A DNA stretch of 64,000 nt from Fimbriimonadaceae bacterium. Lineage in GTDB: Bacteria > Armatimonadota > UBA10988. The stretch is taken from contig JADZEX010000050.1 of the NCBI GenBank assembly GCA_020850355.1, forward strand, positions 124,001-188,000, given 5' to 3'. The notes beneath the pieces are model-generated. The model worked only from the letters and a program-made list of their open reading frames with translations, did not search any database and was not told where the DNA came from. A program made the translations under genes and the position numbers. Shown here piece by piece: positions 52,304-60,739 of this stretch (position 1 is its first letter; every line of letters begins with the position of its first letter).

Positions 52304-54379
52304 TTACGCCGCTGGGGGACGGAGCAGTCTGCGCAGCGCAGCCGGGTCCGTCACCGGCCGCTGACAGGTGAAGCCCCGGCAGAGCCAGGCGGCGGGCTGG
52401 CCGGCGACCAGCCCGCGGCCCTGCAGGGCCAGTGGCAGCTCGGCACTGTCCGCGGCCGCCGGATGCAACAACAGCCGCCGGCGCGGGGCGAAGTCGGCCG
52501 CGGCGACCTGCCGCAGGGCTTCCGCCGCCCGGCCGGCACCGCTGATCACGAGGGTCTCCGGAGGGTGCAGGTAGTCGTCGGCCGCGACGATCAGGTTGGC
52601 CATGCCCCAGGCGTTGCCGCGCATCTCGTCGGCGTAGACCCCGAGCGCTGCCCCGGCGATGTCGCGGTAGCGCGCCTCGCCGCTGAGCTGGGCCAGGCGG
52701 ACCAGCGCGGTCACGGTCAGCGACAGCCCAGCCGGCGTGGCGTGGTCGTGAAGGTCCTTCGGCCGCAGCAAGAGCGGCTCGGCATCGCCGGCGGTCATGT
52801 AGAAGTCACCGCGCTCGGCGTCGCGGAAGTCCTCCAGGAGGGTCTCGACGAAGCCAGCCGCCGCGGTGTACCAGGTCGCCTCGCCGGTCGCGGCGAACAG
52901 GTCAAGCAGCCCGAGACTGACCGCGGCGTAGTCGTCGAGGTAGCCGGCGACGCCGCGCTGGCCAGCCATCCAAACCCGGCACAGGCGCCGCCCGGCGGCC
53001 AGCTCGCGCAGCAGGAACTCGCCACAGGCGCGGGCCGCGGCGAGGTAGCGCGGCTCGCCCAGCAGCAGCGCCGCCTGCGCCAAGGCGCTCAGGGTCAGCC
53101 CGTTCCAGCCTGCCAGGATCTTCTCATCGCGGAACGGCGCCTCGCGCTCGGCGCGGGCTTCCAGAAGCGCGGTGCGCGCCTGCTCGACCGCCGCGGCCGC
53201 CTGCCCGACGGTCCAGCCCCGGCCGGCTGCCAGTTCCTCGAGGGGTCGCACCACGCTGAGCACGGTGGTGCCGTGCTCGAAGTTGCCCGCCGCGGTAATG
53301 CCCCAGTGCTCGCAGGCCAGCCGCGCCAGGGTGGGCTCCAGGACAGCCTCGACTTGTTGCGGGGTCCAGACGAAGTGGATCCCCTCCTCGCCCTCGCTGT
53401 CGGCGTCGGTGGCGCTGTAGAACCCGCCACTGGGATCGCGCATCGCGGTGAGCAGGTAGTCCAAGGTCTCGCGGGCCGTGCGGGCCAGAGCGTCGTTCCC
53501 GCTAGCCTGCCAGGCGGCCAGGTAGACCGGCGGCAGCAACGCGTTGTCGTAGAGCATCTTCTCGAAGTGCGGCACCAGCCACTGCGCGTCGACGCTGTAG
53601 CGGTGGAAGCCGTGGCCCAGTTGGTCGTAGACGCCTCCCGCGCGCATCGCCCGGCAGGCCACCACGACGCGCTCCAGAGCGGCCTCGTCGCCGTGGCCGG
53701 CGGCTCGCAGGAAGACCTGCAGGTTGCACGGGTTGGGGAACTTCGGCGCACTGCCAAAACCACCATTGAGGCGGTCGAAGTTGGCCGCCAGGGTGCGGTT
53801 GGCGCGCGCCAGCAGCTCCGTGTCGAGGCGCCCGCCAGCGGCCGGCTGCTGCACCTCGCGGAGCGCGGCGAGGATCTGCTGGCACTGCTCGACGACCTGC
53901 TCGCGGGCCGTCTGGTAGGCCTCGCTGAGCGCCCGCAGTACCTCGCCGAAGCCGGGGCGGCCATAGCGTTGGTCGGGCGGGAAGTAGGTCCCGGCGAAGA
54001 ACGGCTGCTGCTCCGGCGTCAGGAAGACCGTCAGCGGCCAGCCGCCCTGGCGCGTCAGCAACTGGCAGACGGTCTGGTAGATCGCATCGATCTCGGGCCG
54101 CTCCTCGCGGTCCACCTTGATGTTGATGAAGTGCTCGTTCATCAGAGCTGCGAGCGTCGGGTTCTCGAAGCTCTCGTGCGCCATCACGTGACACCAGTGG
54201 CAGGCGCTGTAGCCGACGCTCAGCAAGATCGGCTTGTCCTGCTCGCGCGCGGCGGCCAGCGCGGCGGGGCCCCAGGGGTACCAGTCCACCGGATTGGCGG
54301 CGTGCTGTTGCAGATAGGGGCTGCGCTCGGCGGCCAGGCGATTGCGCGGATTCGCCGAGCCGCCGCTGGAGCTGGACAT
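52304..54379 (-). CDS. DUF255 thioredoxin-fold / six-hairpin protein (YyaL/SSP411-like)
   Basis: The 691-residue protein has the DUF255 N-terminal thioredoxin-like domain ([24 protein letters not shown], CxxC as C60-HW-C63 in [30 protein letters not shown]). An alpha/alpha barrel-like region follows, with [17 protein letters not shown] and LTSWN-like [14 protein letters not shown]. Length and motifs match bacterial YyaL and animal spermatogenesis-associated protein 20. The molecular function is not established. ATG 54379 has GGGAGG eight bases upstream and is preferred over GTG 54388. A -10-like CATAAT (54409-54404) lies upstream on this strand. Confidence 0.9.
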   Translation of the reverse strand: MSSSSGGSANPRNRLAAERSPYLQQHAANPVDWYPWGPAALAAAREQDKPILLSVGYSACHWCHVMAHESFENPTLAALMNEHFINIKVDREERPEIDAIYQTVCQLLTRQGGWPLTVFLTPEQQPFFAGTYFPPDQRYGRPGFGEVLRALSEAYQTAREQVVEQCQQILAALREVQQPAAGGRLDTELLARANRTLAANFDRLNGGFGSAPKFPNPCNLQVFLRAAGHGDEAALERVVVACRAMRAGGVYDQLGHGFHRYSVDAQWLVPHFEKMLYDNALLPPVYLAAWQASGNDALARTARETLDYLLTAMRDPSGGFYSATDADSEGEEGIHFVWTPQQVEAVLEPTLARLACEHWGITAAGNFEHGTTVLSVVRPLEELAAGRGWTVGQAAAAVEQARTALLEARAEREAPFRDEKILAGWNGLTLSALAQAALLLGEPRYLAAARACGEFLLRELAAGRRLCRVWMAGQRGVAGYLDDYAAVSLGLLDLFAATGEATWYTAAAGFVETLLEDFRDAERGDFYMTAGDAEPLLLRPKDLHDHATPAGLSLTVTALVRLAQLSGEARYRDIAGAALGVYADEMRGNAWGMANLIVAADDYLHPPETLVISGAGRAAEALRQVAAADFAPRRRLLLHPAAADSAELPLALQGRGLVAGQPAAWLCRGFTCQRPVTDPAALRRLLRPPAA

Positions 54380-54433
54380 CGTGGTCACCTCCCGGCCACG
54401 GCATTATGGGGCACGGCCCGCCGACCGTCCGTG

Positions 54434-54463
54434 TTGACAGCGTCCGGCGGAGCGCAGTACCCT
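54434..54463 (+). promoter_or_regulatory. Promoter for the zinc-ribbon/enolase-superfamily/GTPase operon
   Basis: A perfect TTGACA (54434-54439) is followed after 18 bases by TACCCT (54458-54463), which keeps the T, A and final T of the -10. It lies 17 bases before the GTG at 54481, in the gap shared with the divergent DUF255 gene. Confidence 0.45.
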
Positions 54464-54480
54464 CGCCGCCGGAGCCTCCC

Positions 54481-54798
54481 GTGAATGTCCCCCTGCGCGC
54501 CGATTGCGCCCACTGCGGCGTGACCAACGAGCTGCCCGCGGCGGCGCTGAGCTACGGTCAGTTCCGCTGCCACGCCTGCGGCCAGGTCAGCCCGGTGCCA
54601 GCCGCGCTGCGGCGGCCGGTCGACCAATCGGTGACCGCTACCGAGCCGGTCCAGGGCATGCCGTCGTTCGTGCCGTCAGAGCACAACACTCCCGAAGCGA
54701 TGCGGCGCGCGGAGGCCGAGGCCAGTCGCATTTCCTGCGCCGTCGCCCTGACTGGCTGGCTGCTGCTGGCCGCGATGCTGTGGGGAGGGATCCGCTGA
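54481..54798 (+). CDS. Small zinc-ribbon protein with C-terminal membrane helix
   Basis: The 105-residue protein starts at GTG 54481 with GGAG seven bases upstream. Two CxxC knuckles, CAHC (about 10-13) and CHAC (about 30-33), make a zinc ribbon. A polar linker of about 45 residues and a single hydrophobic helix at the C-terminus (ISCAVALTGWLLLAAMLWGG) follow. The ribbon should face the cytoplasm. No further family is recognised. Its stop overlaps the next start as TGATG, so the enolase-superfamily gene is translationally coupled. Confidence 0.72.
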   Translation: MNVPLRADCAHCGVTNELPAAALSYGQFRCHACGQVSPVPAALRRPVDQSVTATEPVQGMPSFVPSEHNTPEAMRRAEAEASRISCAVALTGWLLLAAMLWGGIR

Positions 54799-56015
54799 TG
54801 CACCTGCGCAGCCTGACCACCGTGCAACTGCCCGCCCTGCACCGCCTGGCCTTCGTGCGGGTGGAGACCTTCGACGGCGTCGTCGGCTGGGGCGAGACGT
54901 ACGACAAAGCCGCCACCTCGATCGCCGCGATTCACGAGATCGTCGCGCCACTGGTGCTCGGTCGCCGGCTGGGTGACATCAGCGGCCTGAGCCACCTGGT
55001 GCGCGACCAGATCCAGTTCCACGGCCGGGCCGGCGGCGAGATGCGCGGCTGGTCGGCGGTCGAGATGGCGCTCTGGGACGCCCTCGGCCAGGCCACCGGG
55101 CAGCCGCTCTACCAGCTTCTGGGTGGGCGCTGCCGGGAGAGTGTGCCGGTCTACAACACGTGCGTCAGCCACGGCGCCTACCGCGACCATGAGCGCTTTC
55201 TGGGCGACCCCGGCGACCTGGCGACGGAGTTGCTCGCCGACGGCTACACCGCCGCCAAGATCTGGCCCTTCGACCGCGCCAGCGAACGCCACCTCGGGCA
55301 GCGCGTCGAACCGCGCGACCTCGACCGTGCGGTCGCCCCGGTCGCGGCGATGCGTGCGACGGGATTGGAGGTGGGCATCGAGCTGCACGGCCGCTGGACG
55401 CTGCCCGCCGCGGTGGCCGTGGCGCACGCCCTGGAGCCGCACACGCCGCTGTTCCTGGAAGAAGCCCTGCCGGCCGGCCATCCGAACCAGATCCGAGCCC
55501 TGCGGGAGGCGACGCGGATCCCGCTGATCGGCAGCGAGTGGCTGATCAACCGCCAGGACGTGTTGCCCTGGCTGCAGTGCGGCGCGACGCAGATCCTGAT
55601 GACCGACACCAGTTGGAACGGCGGCCTGCTGGAGTCGCTGCGGATCGCCAGCCTGGCCGAAACCTTCGGCGTGCCGCTGGTGTTCCACAGTTGCGGCGGC
55701 CCGCTGACACACGCGGCTTCGCTGCATCTGGCGACGGCGATCCCGAACATCTACGCGGTCGAGACGGTGCGGGCCTTTGCGCAGACCTGGTTCCGGGAGG
55801 TCAGCGACCTCGAGCTGCGAGTGCGCGACGGCCTGACCGCCCCGCCGCCGGAGCGGCCGGGCCTCGGGCTGAGCCTCGCCGACCTGCGGCACTGGCCCGG
55901 CGCCGAGGTGCGCGAGGCCGTCTCCGCGACGGTGCAGGACAGCAGTCGCTACAGCGTCGGCGACTGCTGGGACGACGACGCCTGGGCCGGCAGCGACCCC
56001 GGCCAGGAGACCTGA
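54798..56015 (+). CDS. Enolase-superfamily (mandelate racemase/sugar-acid dehydratase-like) enzyme
   Basis: The 405-residue protein starts at ATG 54798 with GGAGG upstream and a TGATG overlap with the previous gene. It has a capping domain (HRLAFVRVETFDGVVGWGET; GGEMRGWSAVEMALWDALGQATGQPLYQLLGG) and a barrel with K154 (AAKIW), metal ligands E195 (IELHGRW), E221 or E222 (FLEEALP) and E247 (IGSEWL), and H297 (VFHSCGGP) as a base. This set fits the mandelate racemase and mannonate/galactonate dehydratase branch, acting on sugar acids. The exact substrate cannot be told. It is cytoplasmic and would suit sugar-acid catabolism after pectin breakdown. Confidence 0.9.
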   Translation: MHLRSLTTVQLPALHRLAFVRVETFDGVVGWGETYDKAATSIAAIHEIVAPLVLGRRLGDISGLSHLVRDQIQFHGRAGGEMRGWSAVEMALWDALGQATGQPLYQLLGGRCRESVPVYNTCVSHGAYRDHERFLGDPGDLATELLADGYTAAKIWPFDRASERHLGQRVEPRDLDRAVAPVAAMRATGLEVGIELHGRWTLPAAVAVAHALEPHTPLFLEEALPAGHPNQIRALREATRIPLIGSEWLINRQDVLPWLQCGATQILMTDTSWNGGLLESLRIASLAETFGVPLVFHSCGGPLTHAASLHLATAIPNIYAVETVRAFAQTWFREVSDLELRVRDGLTAPPPERPGLGLSLADLRHWPGAEVREAVSATVQDSSRYSVGDCWDDDAWAGSDPGQET

Positions 56016-56016
56016 G

Positions 56017-56709
56017 ATGACCGCCGCCACCCCCCTGCTGACGATCCTGCTACGCGCCGCGGGCCGGCTGCCCGCGTGGGTGGTCCGACTGCTGCTGGCA
56101 GCCCTCGCGGTGCTCGGGCTGCTGGCCTTCGTCAGCCGCCGTCGCGAGGACACCACCGCCGAGGCTGACCGCTTCGAGCTGGAGGCCAGCCAGCCGCTGC
56201 GGCGGCCGGGCCAACGCTTGATACACGTCGCCGGCCCGGCCAAGGTTGGCAAGTCGACGCTGGCCAACGCCCTGCTCGGCGCGTCCATCTTCGGGCCCGA
56301 AGCGCCGCTCGACCAGACCGCGCAGTACCGCGGTCTGTGGCACCTGCACGAGCTGCCGCCCAGCGCCCTGAGCCTCGCCGACGCCGCGCTGCTGCGCGAA
56401 CAGTTGCTCGCCGGCGACGTCGTCGTGCTGCTGCTCGACGAGCAGCTCTACCGCCTCGAAGGCCGCTTTCTCGACCTGCTGCTGGACCAGTTCCCCGACC
56501 TCACGGCGGTCGTGATGGTCAACAAGGAGGACCTCCTGCTGCGCCGCTACACCGCTGCCGAGGCCGAGCTGGTGCGCCAGGCGGTGCGCGCCGAAGTCGG
56601 CCAGCGGATCGGCGCCAGTCGGCTCTGTTGGGGCTCCGCCGCCGGCCCCGACGGCCCCGACCTCGCCGCGTTGCGAACGGTGCTGGACGAGGTGACGGCG
56701 GGGACCTGA
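56017..56709 (+). CDS. Membrane-anchored P-loop GTPase-like protein
   Basis: The 230-residue protein has an N-terminal membrane helix (about 21-40, VVRLLLAALAVLGLLAFV), a short basic linker, then a small G domain. P-loop GPAKVGKS is at 73-80, a hydrophobic strand VVVLLLDEQ at about 135-143, and the guanine-specificity motif NKED at 169-172. No DxxG (G3) motif is evident where expected. The next strand reads YRGLWHLHE, so hydrolysis may be altered. It follows the enolase-superfamily gene by one base and precedes cassette B. Function unknown. Confidence 0.75.
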   Translation: MTAATPLLTILLRAAGRLPAWVVRLLLAALAVLGLLAFVSRRREDTTAEADRFELEASQPLRRPGQRLIHVAGPAKVGKSTLANALLGASIFGPEAPLDQTAQYRGLWHLHELPPSALSLADAALLREQLLAGDVVVLLLDEQLYRLEGRFLDLLLDQFPDLTAVVMVNKEDLLLRRYTAAEAELVRQAVRAEVGQRIGASRLCWGSAAGPDGPDLAALRTVLDEVTAGT

Positions 56710-56718
56710 GGGGCGTTG

Positions 56719-56727
56719 TGCTAGAAT
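56719..56727 (+). promoter_or_regulatory. Extended -10 promoter of cassette B
   Basis: TGCTAGAAT has TG, one base, then TAGAAT (five of six). Exactly 21 bases separate it from the ATG at 56749, the same spacing as in cassette A. GGGAG lies eight bases before the start, again as in cassette A. No -35 is apparent. Confidence 0.52.
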
Positions 56728-56748
56728 CGCGGGGCGGGAGACCGAACG

Positions 56749-57798
56749 ATGTTGGACCGGCTGCTGGTTCGCAACTTCGGGCCGTTCACAACCTGTGACT
56801 GGCGGCCGTGTCGCGGGCTGAACGTCGTGATCGGTCTCAACGACACGGGCAAGAGCTTCCTGCTGAAGCTCGCCTTCGCGACACTGCGGAGCCTTTACGA
56901 CCACGCCCTGGCCAAGCCCGCGCGGCCCTGGTCCGAGTTGCTGGCCGGCCGGCTCGAGAGCACCTTCAGCCTGCAACTGCGCGGCGGCCTCGGCGATCTG
57001 GTGCTGCGCGGCAGCGCCGAGCCGCTGCACGTCGATCTGACCGTCGCCGGGACCAATACCTACTTCTCGTTTGGACGGGACACCACCAAACGGGTTCTGC
57101 ACGCCTCGGATCCGGTCGCCAGCGAGCCACCGGCGGTGACCTTCATCCCCGCCAAGGAGGCGGTCACCTGGCGGCACGCCATCCGTGAGGGCCGCCGGCG
57201 GCACGGCCTCGTTGAGTTTGACGACACCTACCTCGAAGTCGGCGAAGACTTGCTCGACAAGCCCGGCCGCGGGCCGCTCGCCGGGCCGATGCACGCCGCG
57301 CTCAAGCACCTCGGTGACCAGTACGATGGCGAGGTGGTCCAAGCCGACGACGACTTCGTGCTGCGCCGCAACGGCACCCGCCTGGCGATGGGCCACGTGG
57401 CCGAGGGCATCAAGAAGCTCTTCATGCTGCAGCAGTTGATTGCCAACCGCCACATCGCGAAGGGCTCAGTGCTGCTGCTCGACGAGCCAGAGGCCAACTT
57501 GCACCCGCAGGCCGTGGTGGCACTCAGCCGCGCCCTGCTGGAGCTTGAGGCCGGCGGCGTGCAGGTCCTGCTGGCGACGCACTCGTACTTCCTGCTGAAG
57601 GCCCTGGAGATCGCCGCTCGCGCCGCACAACGTGACGTGAGCGTGGTCTCGCTCGAACGCGCCGCGCCAGGCATCAGCCTGCGGCTCGACAACCTCCGGG
57701 ACGGGATGCCCCCGAATCCGATCGTCACGCAGGCGCTGGAGCTCTACGAGGCCGACATGCACCTCCGCCTCGGAGCCAGCGATGTCGCGTCGAGCTGA
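56749..57798 (+). CDS. Cassette B ABC-type (OLD/SMC-like) ATPase, paralog of 10277-11326
   Basis: The 349-residue ATPase matches cassette A along its whole length. It has NxGPF near residue 9, Walker A GLNDTGKS at 29-36, the shared HFSFGRDTT/YFSFGRDTT strand, PAKExxTWRxAIREGRxRHGLV in the middle, AEGIKKLFMLQQLI in the signature position, Walker B D245-E246 (LLLDEPEANLHP) and H278 of the H-loop (LATHSY). There is no nuclease or TOPRIM domain. Such ATPases usually dimerise head to tail around ATP and may encircle or sense DNA. Its last 17 bases overlap the small-protein gene. The two are likely one functional unit. Confidence 0.87.
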   Translation: MLDRLLVRNFGPFTTCDWRPCRGLNVVIGLNDTGKSFLLKLAFATLRSLYDHALAKPARPWSELLAGRLESTFSLQLRGGLGDLVLRGSAEPLHVDLTVAGTNTYFSFGRDTTKRVLHASDPVASEPPAVTFIPAKEAVTWRHAIREGRRRHGLVEFDDTYLEVGEDLLDKPGRGPLAGPMHAALKHLGDQYDGEVVQADDDFVLRRNGTRLAMGHVAEGIKKLFMLQQLIANRHIAKGSVLLLDEPEANLHPQAVVALSRALLELEAGGVQVLLATHSYFLLKALEIAARAAQRDVSVVSLERAAPGISLRLDNLRDGMPPNPIVTQALELYEADMHLRLGASDVASS

Positions 57799-58252
57799 GC
57801 GGCGCGACCTGCAGGTTCGGTGGGACCAACTCGCCGCGGTCTGCCAGTTGAGCGGTCGCGGCATGGCGGCCGTCGACTGGTTGCACTGGTCGGCCAGCGA
57901 GCAGCGGTTCGCTCTGGTCGAGGTGGTCTCTCAGCCGTTTGCCGCCAAGGACGGCGCGCTGGAACGCCTCGTCCGCAAGTTCAGCGACTCGCTGCACGCC
58001 CTGGCCTGTGTCCGGGCCGGCACCTCGTGGGGAGCGGTGTGTGGCGGCGACCTGCCCACGGTGTTCGGCTCCACCGGGCCGGGGCTCTTGGTGGTGGTGC
58101 AGCTCAGCGGCCCGCCGCCGCTCGACCAGGCCGAGGTCCTGTCGCAGGCCCTGCGCTTCGTGTTGCCGCTGCATGGCTTGCGGCCCACCGCCGTGGCGGT
58201 GCTCACCCGGCAGCTTGCGGAGCGTGCCGGGCTGCCGATCGACGCGCCCTGA
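57782..58252 (+). CDS. Cassette B small protein: unknown partner of ABC-type ATPase
   Basis: The 156-residue protein is the paralog of the one at 9808. It shares VDWL, LVEVVSQPF, KDGALER, KFSDSLHALACVR, TSWG and CG in the same order and spacing. The most conserved part is a helix centred on DSLHALACVR, with an invariant Cys and His. It is soluble, with no signal peptide. I do not recognise the fold. It begins inside the ATPase gene (17-base overlap), so it is translated with it. A strong hairpin follows the stop, closing the cassette. It could be the effector of a defence or toxin-like pair, or a specificity factor for the ATPase. Confidence 0.76.
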   Translation: MSRRAERRDLQVRWDQLAAVCQLSGRGMAAVDWLHWSASEQRFALVEVVSQPFAAKDGALERLVRKFSDSLHALACVRAGTSWGAVCGGDLPTVFGSTGPGLLVVVQLSGPPPLDQAEVLSQALRFVLPLHGLRPTAVAVLTRQLAERAGLPIDAP

Positions 58253-58295
58253 GTGCCTCCCGGCCGGCGGCCCGCAGGCCGCCGGCCGGGAGCAC
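58253..58295. terminator. Very strong bidirectional terminator hairpin
   Basis: CTCCCGGCCGGCGGCC (58257-58272) pairs perfectly with GGCCGCCGGCCGGGAG (58277-58292) around loop CGCA. GTG (58253-58255) and CAC (58293-58295) extend it past a bulged C. It fills the 47-bp gap between convergent cassette B and the GH4 gene. No T tract is present. Confidence 0.65.
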
Positions 58296-58299
58296 GTCG

Positions 58300-59631
58300 C
58301 TAGACCGTCAGCTTCTTGAAGTGCGGCAGGTACTGCGCGTTGGCTGCCAGCATCTCGTTGGTCATGTCCGCGGTTTCCTGCATGCTGCAGACCGCCATCG
58401 TCAGGGGGTCGAACAGCACGGCGTGGAAGACCTTGCGGGCATCTCCTTCGATGGCGCCCTCGACCGCCAGCTCCTCGCAGCGGGCGCTGATGTTGTTGAG
58501 GACCGCCAACTGCGCCGGCAGCGGGCCGACATGGACCGCGTCGAGGCCGCGCTGGGTGGCGAAGGTCGGCACCTCGACGCAGCAGCCGGTCGGCAAGTTG
58601 TCGATCAGCCCGAAGTTCGGCACGTTGCCGTTGAACTCGAAGGTCGTGTTGTCGCCGAAGATGGCGTTGAAGATCGAGGCCGCGTACTCGTGGCCACGGT
58701 TCAGGTTGACCGGCTTCTCCAGCTCGCGCTTGATCAGTTCGCGCCAGTCATCCTGCCGCTTCATGTACTCGCCCAGAATGTAGGCGTAGTGGCCGGGGTT
58801 CCAGCCAGTGCCATGGGTGCAGTACTTCTCGATCAGGTCGGGCCGCTTGCGGAACCAGGCGTTGTACTCGCTGTTGTGGCCGCTCGACTCGGTGACGTAG
58901 TAGTCGAGGTGCAGGTACATCTCGTTGCGGACCTGCTCCTCGTTGTAGACTTCCTCGCGCTCGGTGATCGCCTGGCGGATCAGCGGGTAGGCATCCTGGC
59001 CGTTCCACTCGTACTTCAGGTAGAACGCCTGGTGGTTGATGCCGGCGCAGAAGTAGGTGATCTCGTTGTTGGGAGCGCCAATCCACTTCGCCAACATCGC
59101 CGCGGTGCCCTGCACGCTGTGGCAAAGCCCCGTCACCGACAGCTCCGGATAGACCTTCTGCATCGCGCTGCAGAGCATCGCCATGGGGTTGGTGTAGTTC
59201 AGCACCACCGCCTTCGGGCAGACCTCGGAGATGGTCTTGGCGATGTCCAGCATCTCGGGGATCGTGCGCAGCGAGCGGAAGATGCCCGAGGGTCCGCGGG
59301 TGTCGCCGACGTTGATGTCGACGCCGTACTTCTTGGGGATCTCGATGTCGGTCCGGAAGACCTGCGGGCCGCCCTGCAGGATGGTGATGGAAACCCCGTC
59401 CGCGCCTTCGAGCGCCTCGCGGCGGTCCTTGGTGACGGTCAACTTGGCGGGATATCCGCCAGCCTCCAGGATCCGCTCGACGCCCGCCTTGGCGAACGCC
59501 AGGCGCTCGTCGTCGATGTCCATCAACGCGATCTCGGCGTCGCGGAACGCATCGAAGGTCAGCAGGTCGCGGACCAGACCGCGGGTGAAGCCGAAGCTGC
59601 CCGCTCCGATGAACGTAATCTTCTTGCTCAT
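58300..59631 (-). CDS. GH4 NAD- and metal-dependent glycosidase (alpha-galactosidase/alpha-glucosidase type)
   Basis: The 443-residue enzyme has the GH4 layout: a Rossmann NAD site at the N-terminus ([15 protein letters not shown]), an acidic strand end [20 protein letters not shown], the metal-binding Cys in GLCHSVQGT and His in GINHQAFYL, and [21 protein letters not shown]4 enzymes hydrolyse by oxidation at C3, elimination and reduction, using NAD+ and Mn2+. The motif set fits the MelA-like alpha-galactosidase/glucosidase/galacturonidase branch. It is cytoplasmic. AGGAAGGG lies just before the ATG. Its 3-keto chemistry echoes the DUF1080 genes. Confidence 0.92.
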   Translation of the reverse strand: MSKKITFIGAGSFGFTRGLVRDLLTFDAFRDAEIALMDIDDERLAFAKAGVERILEAGGYPAKLTVTKDRREALEGADGVSITILQGGPQVFRTDIEIPKKYGVDINVGDTRGPSGIFRSLRTIPEMLDIAKTISEVCPKAVVLNYTNPMAMLCSAMQKVYPELSVTGLCHSVQGTAAMLAKWIGAPNNEITYFCAGINHQAFYLKYEWNGQDAYPLIRQAITEREEVYNEEQVRNEMYLHLDYYVTESSGHNSEYNAWFRKRPDLIEKYCTHGTGWNPGHYAYILGEYMKRQDDWRELIKRELEKPVNLNRGHEYAASIFNAIFGDNTTFEFNGNVPNFGLIDNLPTGCCVEVPTFATQRGLDAVHVGPLPAQLAVLNNISARCEELAVEGAIEGDARKVFHAVLFDPLTMAVCSMQETADMTNEMLAANAQYLPHFKKLTV

Positions 59632-59759
59632 GCGCCCTTCCTGTCGCGGCGACCGGCCGATCGCTGCCGCCGAGCCGCCCGGACGACCGCACCCCGCGCC
59701 GGAGTCCGACCGCCACCGGTTGGTTCGTCCTGCAACCCCTTGACCCTCCCCACCAGCCG

Positions 59760-60722
59760 TCAGGGCGCCTGTTGCTGCAGCAGGTCGATCCGCGCCGACT
59801 GGTGCAGCGCCAGCATCTCGTGATCGCTGATCGCCCGGTTGAAGACCGCCAGCGCCCCGAACCGTCCGCGGGTCGCCTCGCCGAGCAGGTCGCCCACCGC
59901 GTAGCGCGCCGCCACGGTGAACGGCGAGGGCGGGATTTTGGTGGTGGCGTGCCGCGCCGGGTCGTAGGTGAAGATCCCGCGGCCGTGGTAGTAGGGGTTC
60001 ATGCCGCGGTCACCCCCAGCGGGCCCTTCGTGGGTGAAGTAGCGGTCGTTGCGCCGGTCGTGCTCGGGATCGAGCGGCCGGGCGTCCAGCAGACCGTCCA
60101 GGTAGGCCCGGATGAACTGCCCGTCGTAGGTGAAGCCGACACTGCACCAGGCATCTTCCGGCACCTCGCGCCGGGTCGCGGCATAGTCGGCGCACCAAGG
60201 AAAGGCCGAGCCGTCGGCCCGTCGGGTGACGCCGCCTTCGCTGGAGATGTGGGGCGTGAGCTGGCGGCGGCCGCCGTAGGTCGGCATGTGCATCAGCAAG
60301 GCGTACTGCCGCGTGCCGCTGTCGTCGTTCGCGCCGCGCCCCTCGCTCCAGACCCCGGCGATGTTACGGCTGTGCTCCAGATCCTCGATCCGGACCACCG
60401 CAAACAGACTGACTTGCGCCGTCGGCCCGCAGATGTTCAGATCACCCAGGTCGGCGTGCTCGATCTTGAGGTACTGCCGTCCGTTGAACCAGGCACTGTA
60501 CCCCGAGAACGGCCCACCCGACACCCGCGCGACGGGCCCGCCAACTTCCTGGAGGTCGTGCTCCGCCGCCGTCCCCACCGACCGCCGCGGCTGTCCGGCC
60601 TCCTCGCCGAAGGTCCAGAACGCCACCAGGCCCGGCGTGCCCAAGACCACCGCCGGATCCCCGGTCGGCTGCGCCGCGGGGAGGGCCAGGGAGGGGAGCA
60701 GGGGAAGCAGACTGTGAAACAC
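59760..60722 (-). CDS. Secreted LamG-like (concanavalin-fold) protein
   Basis: GTG 60722 with GGGAG eight bases upstream gives 320 residues, with a signal peptide ([19 protein letters not shown], first codon read as Met). One laminin-G/concanavalin-like domain fills most of the protein: [65 protein letters not shown] and [22 protein letters not shown] at the end. These domains bind sugar or protein ligands. It starts 17 bases after the stop of the ImmA/IrrE gene on the same strand and could be read through from it, although the functions look unrelated. Confidence 0.8.
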   Translation of the reverse strand: MFHSLLPLLPSLALPAAQPTGDPAVVLGTPGLVAFWTFGEEAGQPRRSVGTAAEHDLQEVGGPVARVSGGPFSGYSAWFNGRQYLKIEHADLGDLNICGPTAQVSLFAVVRIEDLEHSRNIAGVWSEGRGANDDSGTRQYALLMHMPTYGGRRQLTPHISSEGGVTRRADGSAFPWCADYAATRREVPEDAWCSVGFTYDGQFIRAYLDGLLDARPLDPEHDRRNDRYFTHEGPAGGDRGMNPYYHGRGIFTYDPARHATTKIPPSPFTVAARYAVGDLLGEATRGRFGALAVFNRAISDHEMLALHQSARIDLLQQQAP

Positions 60723-60739
60723 GATCTGGGCTCCCGATG

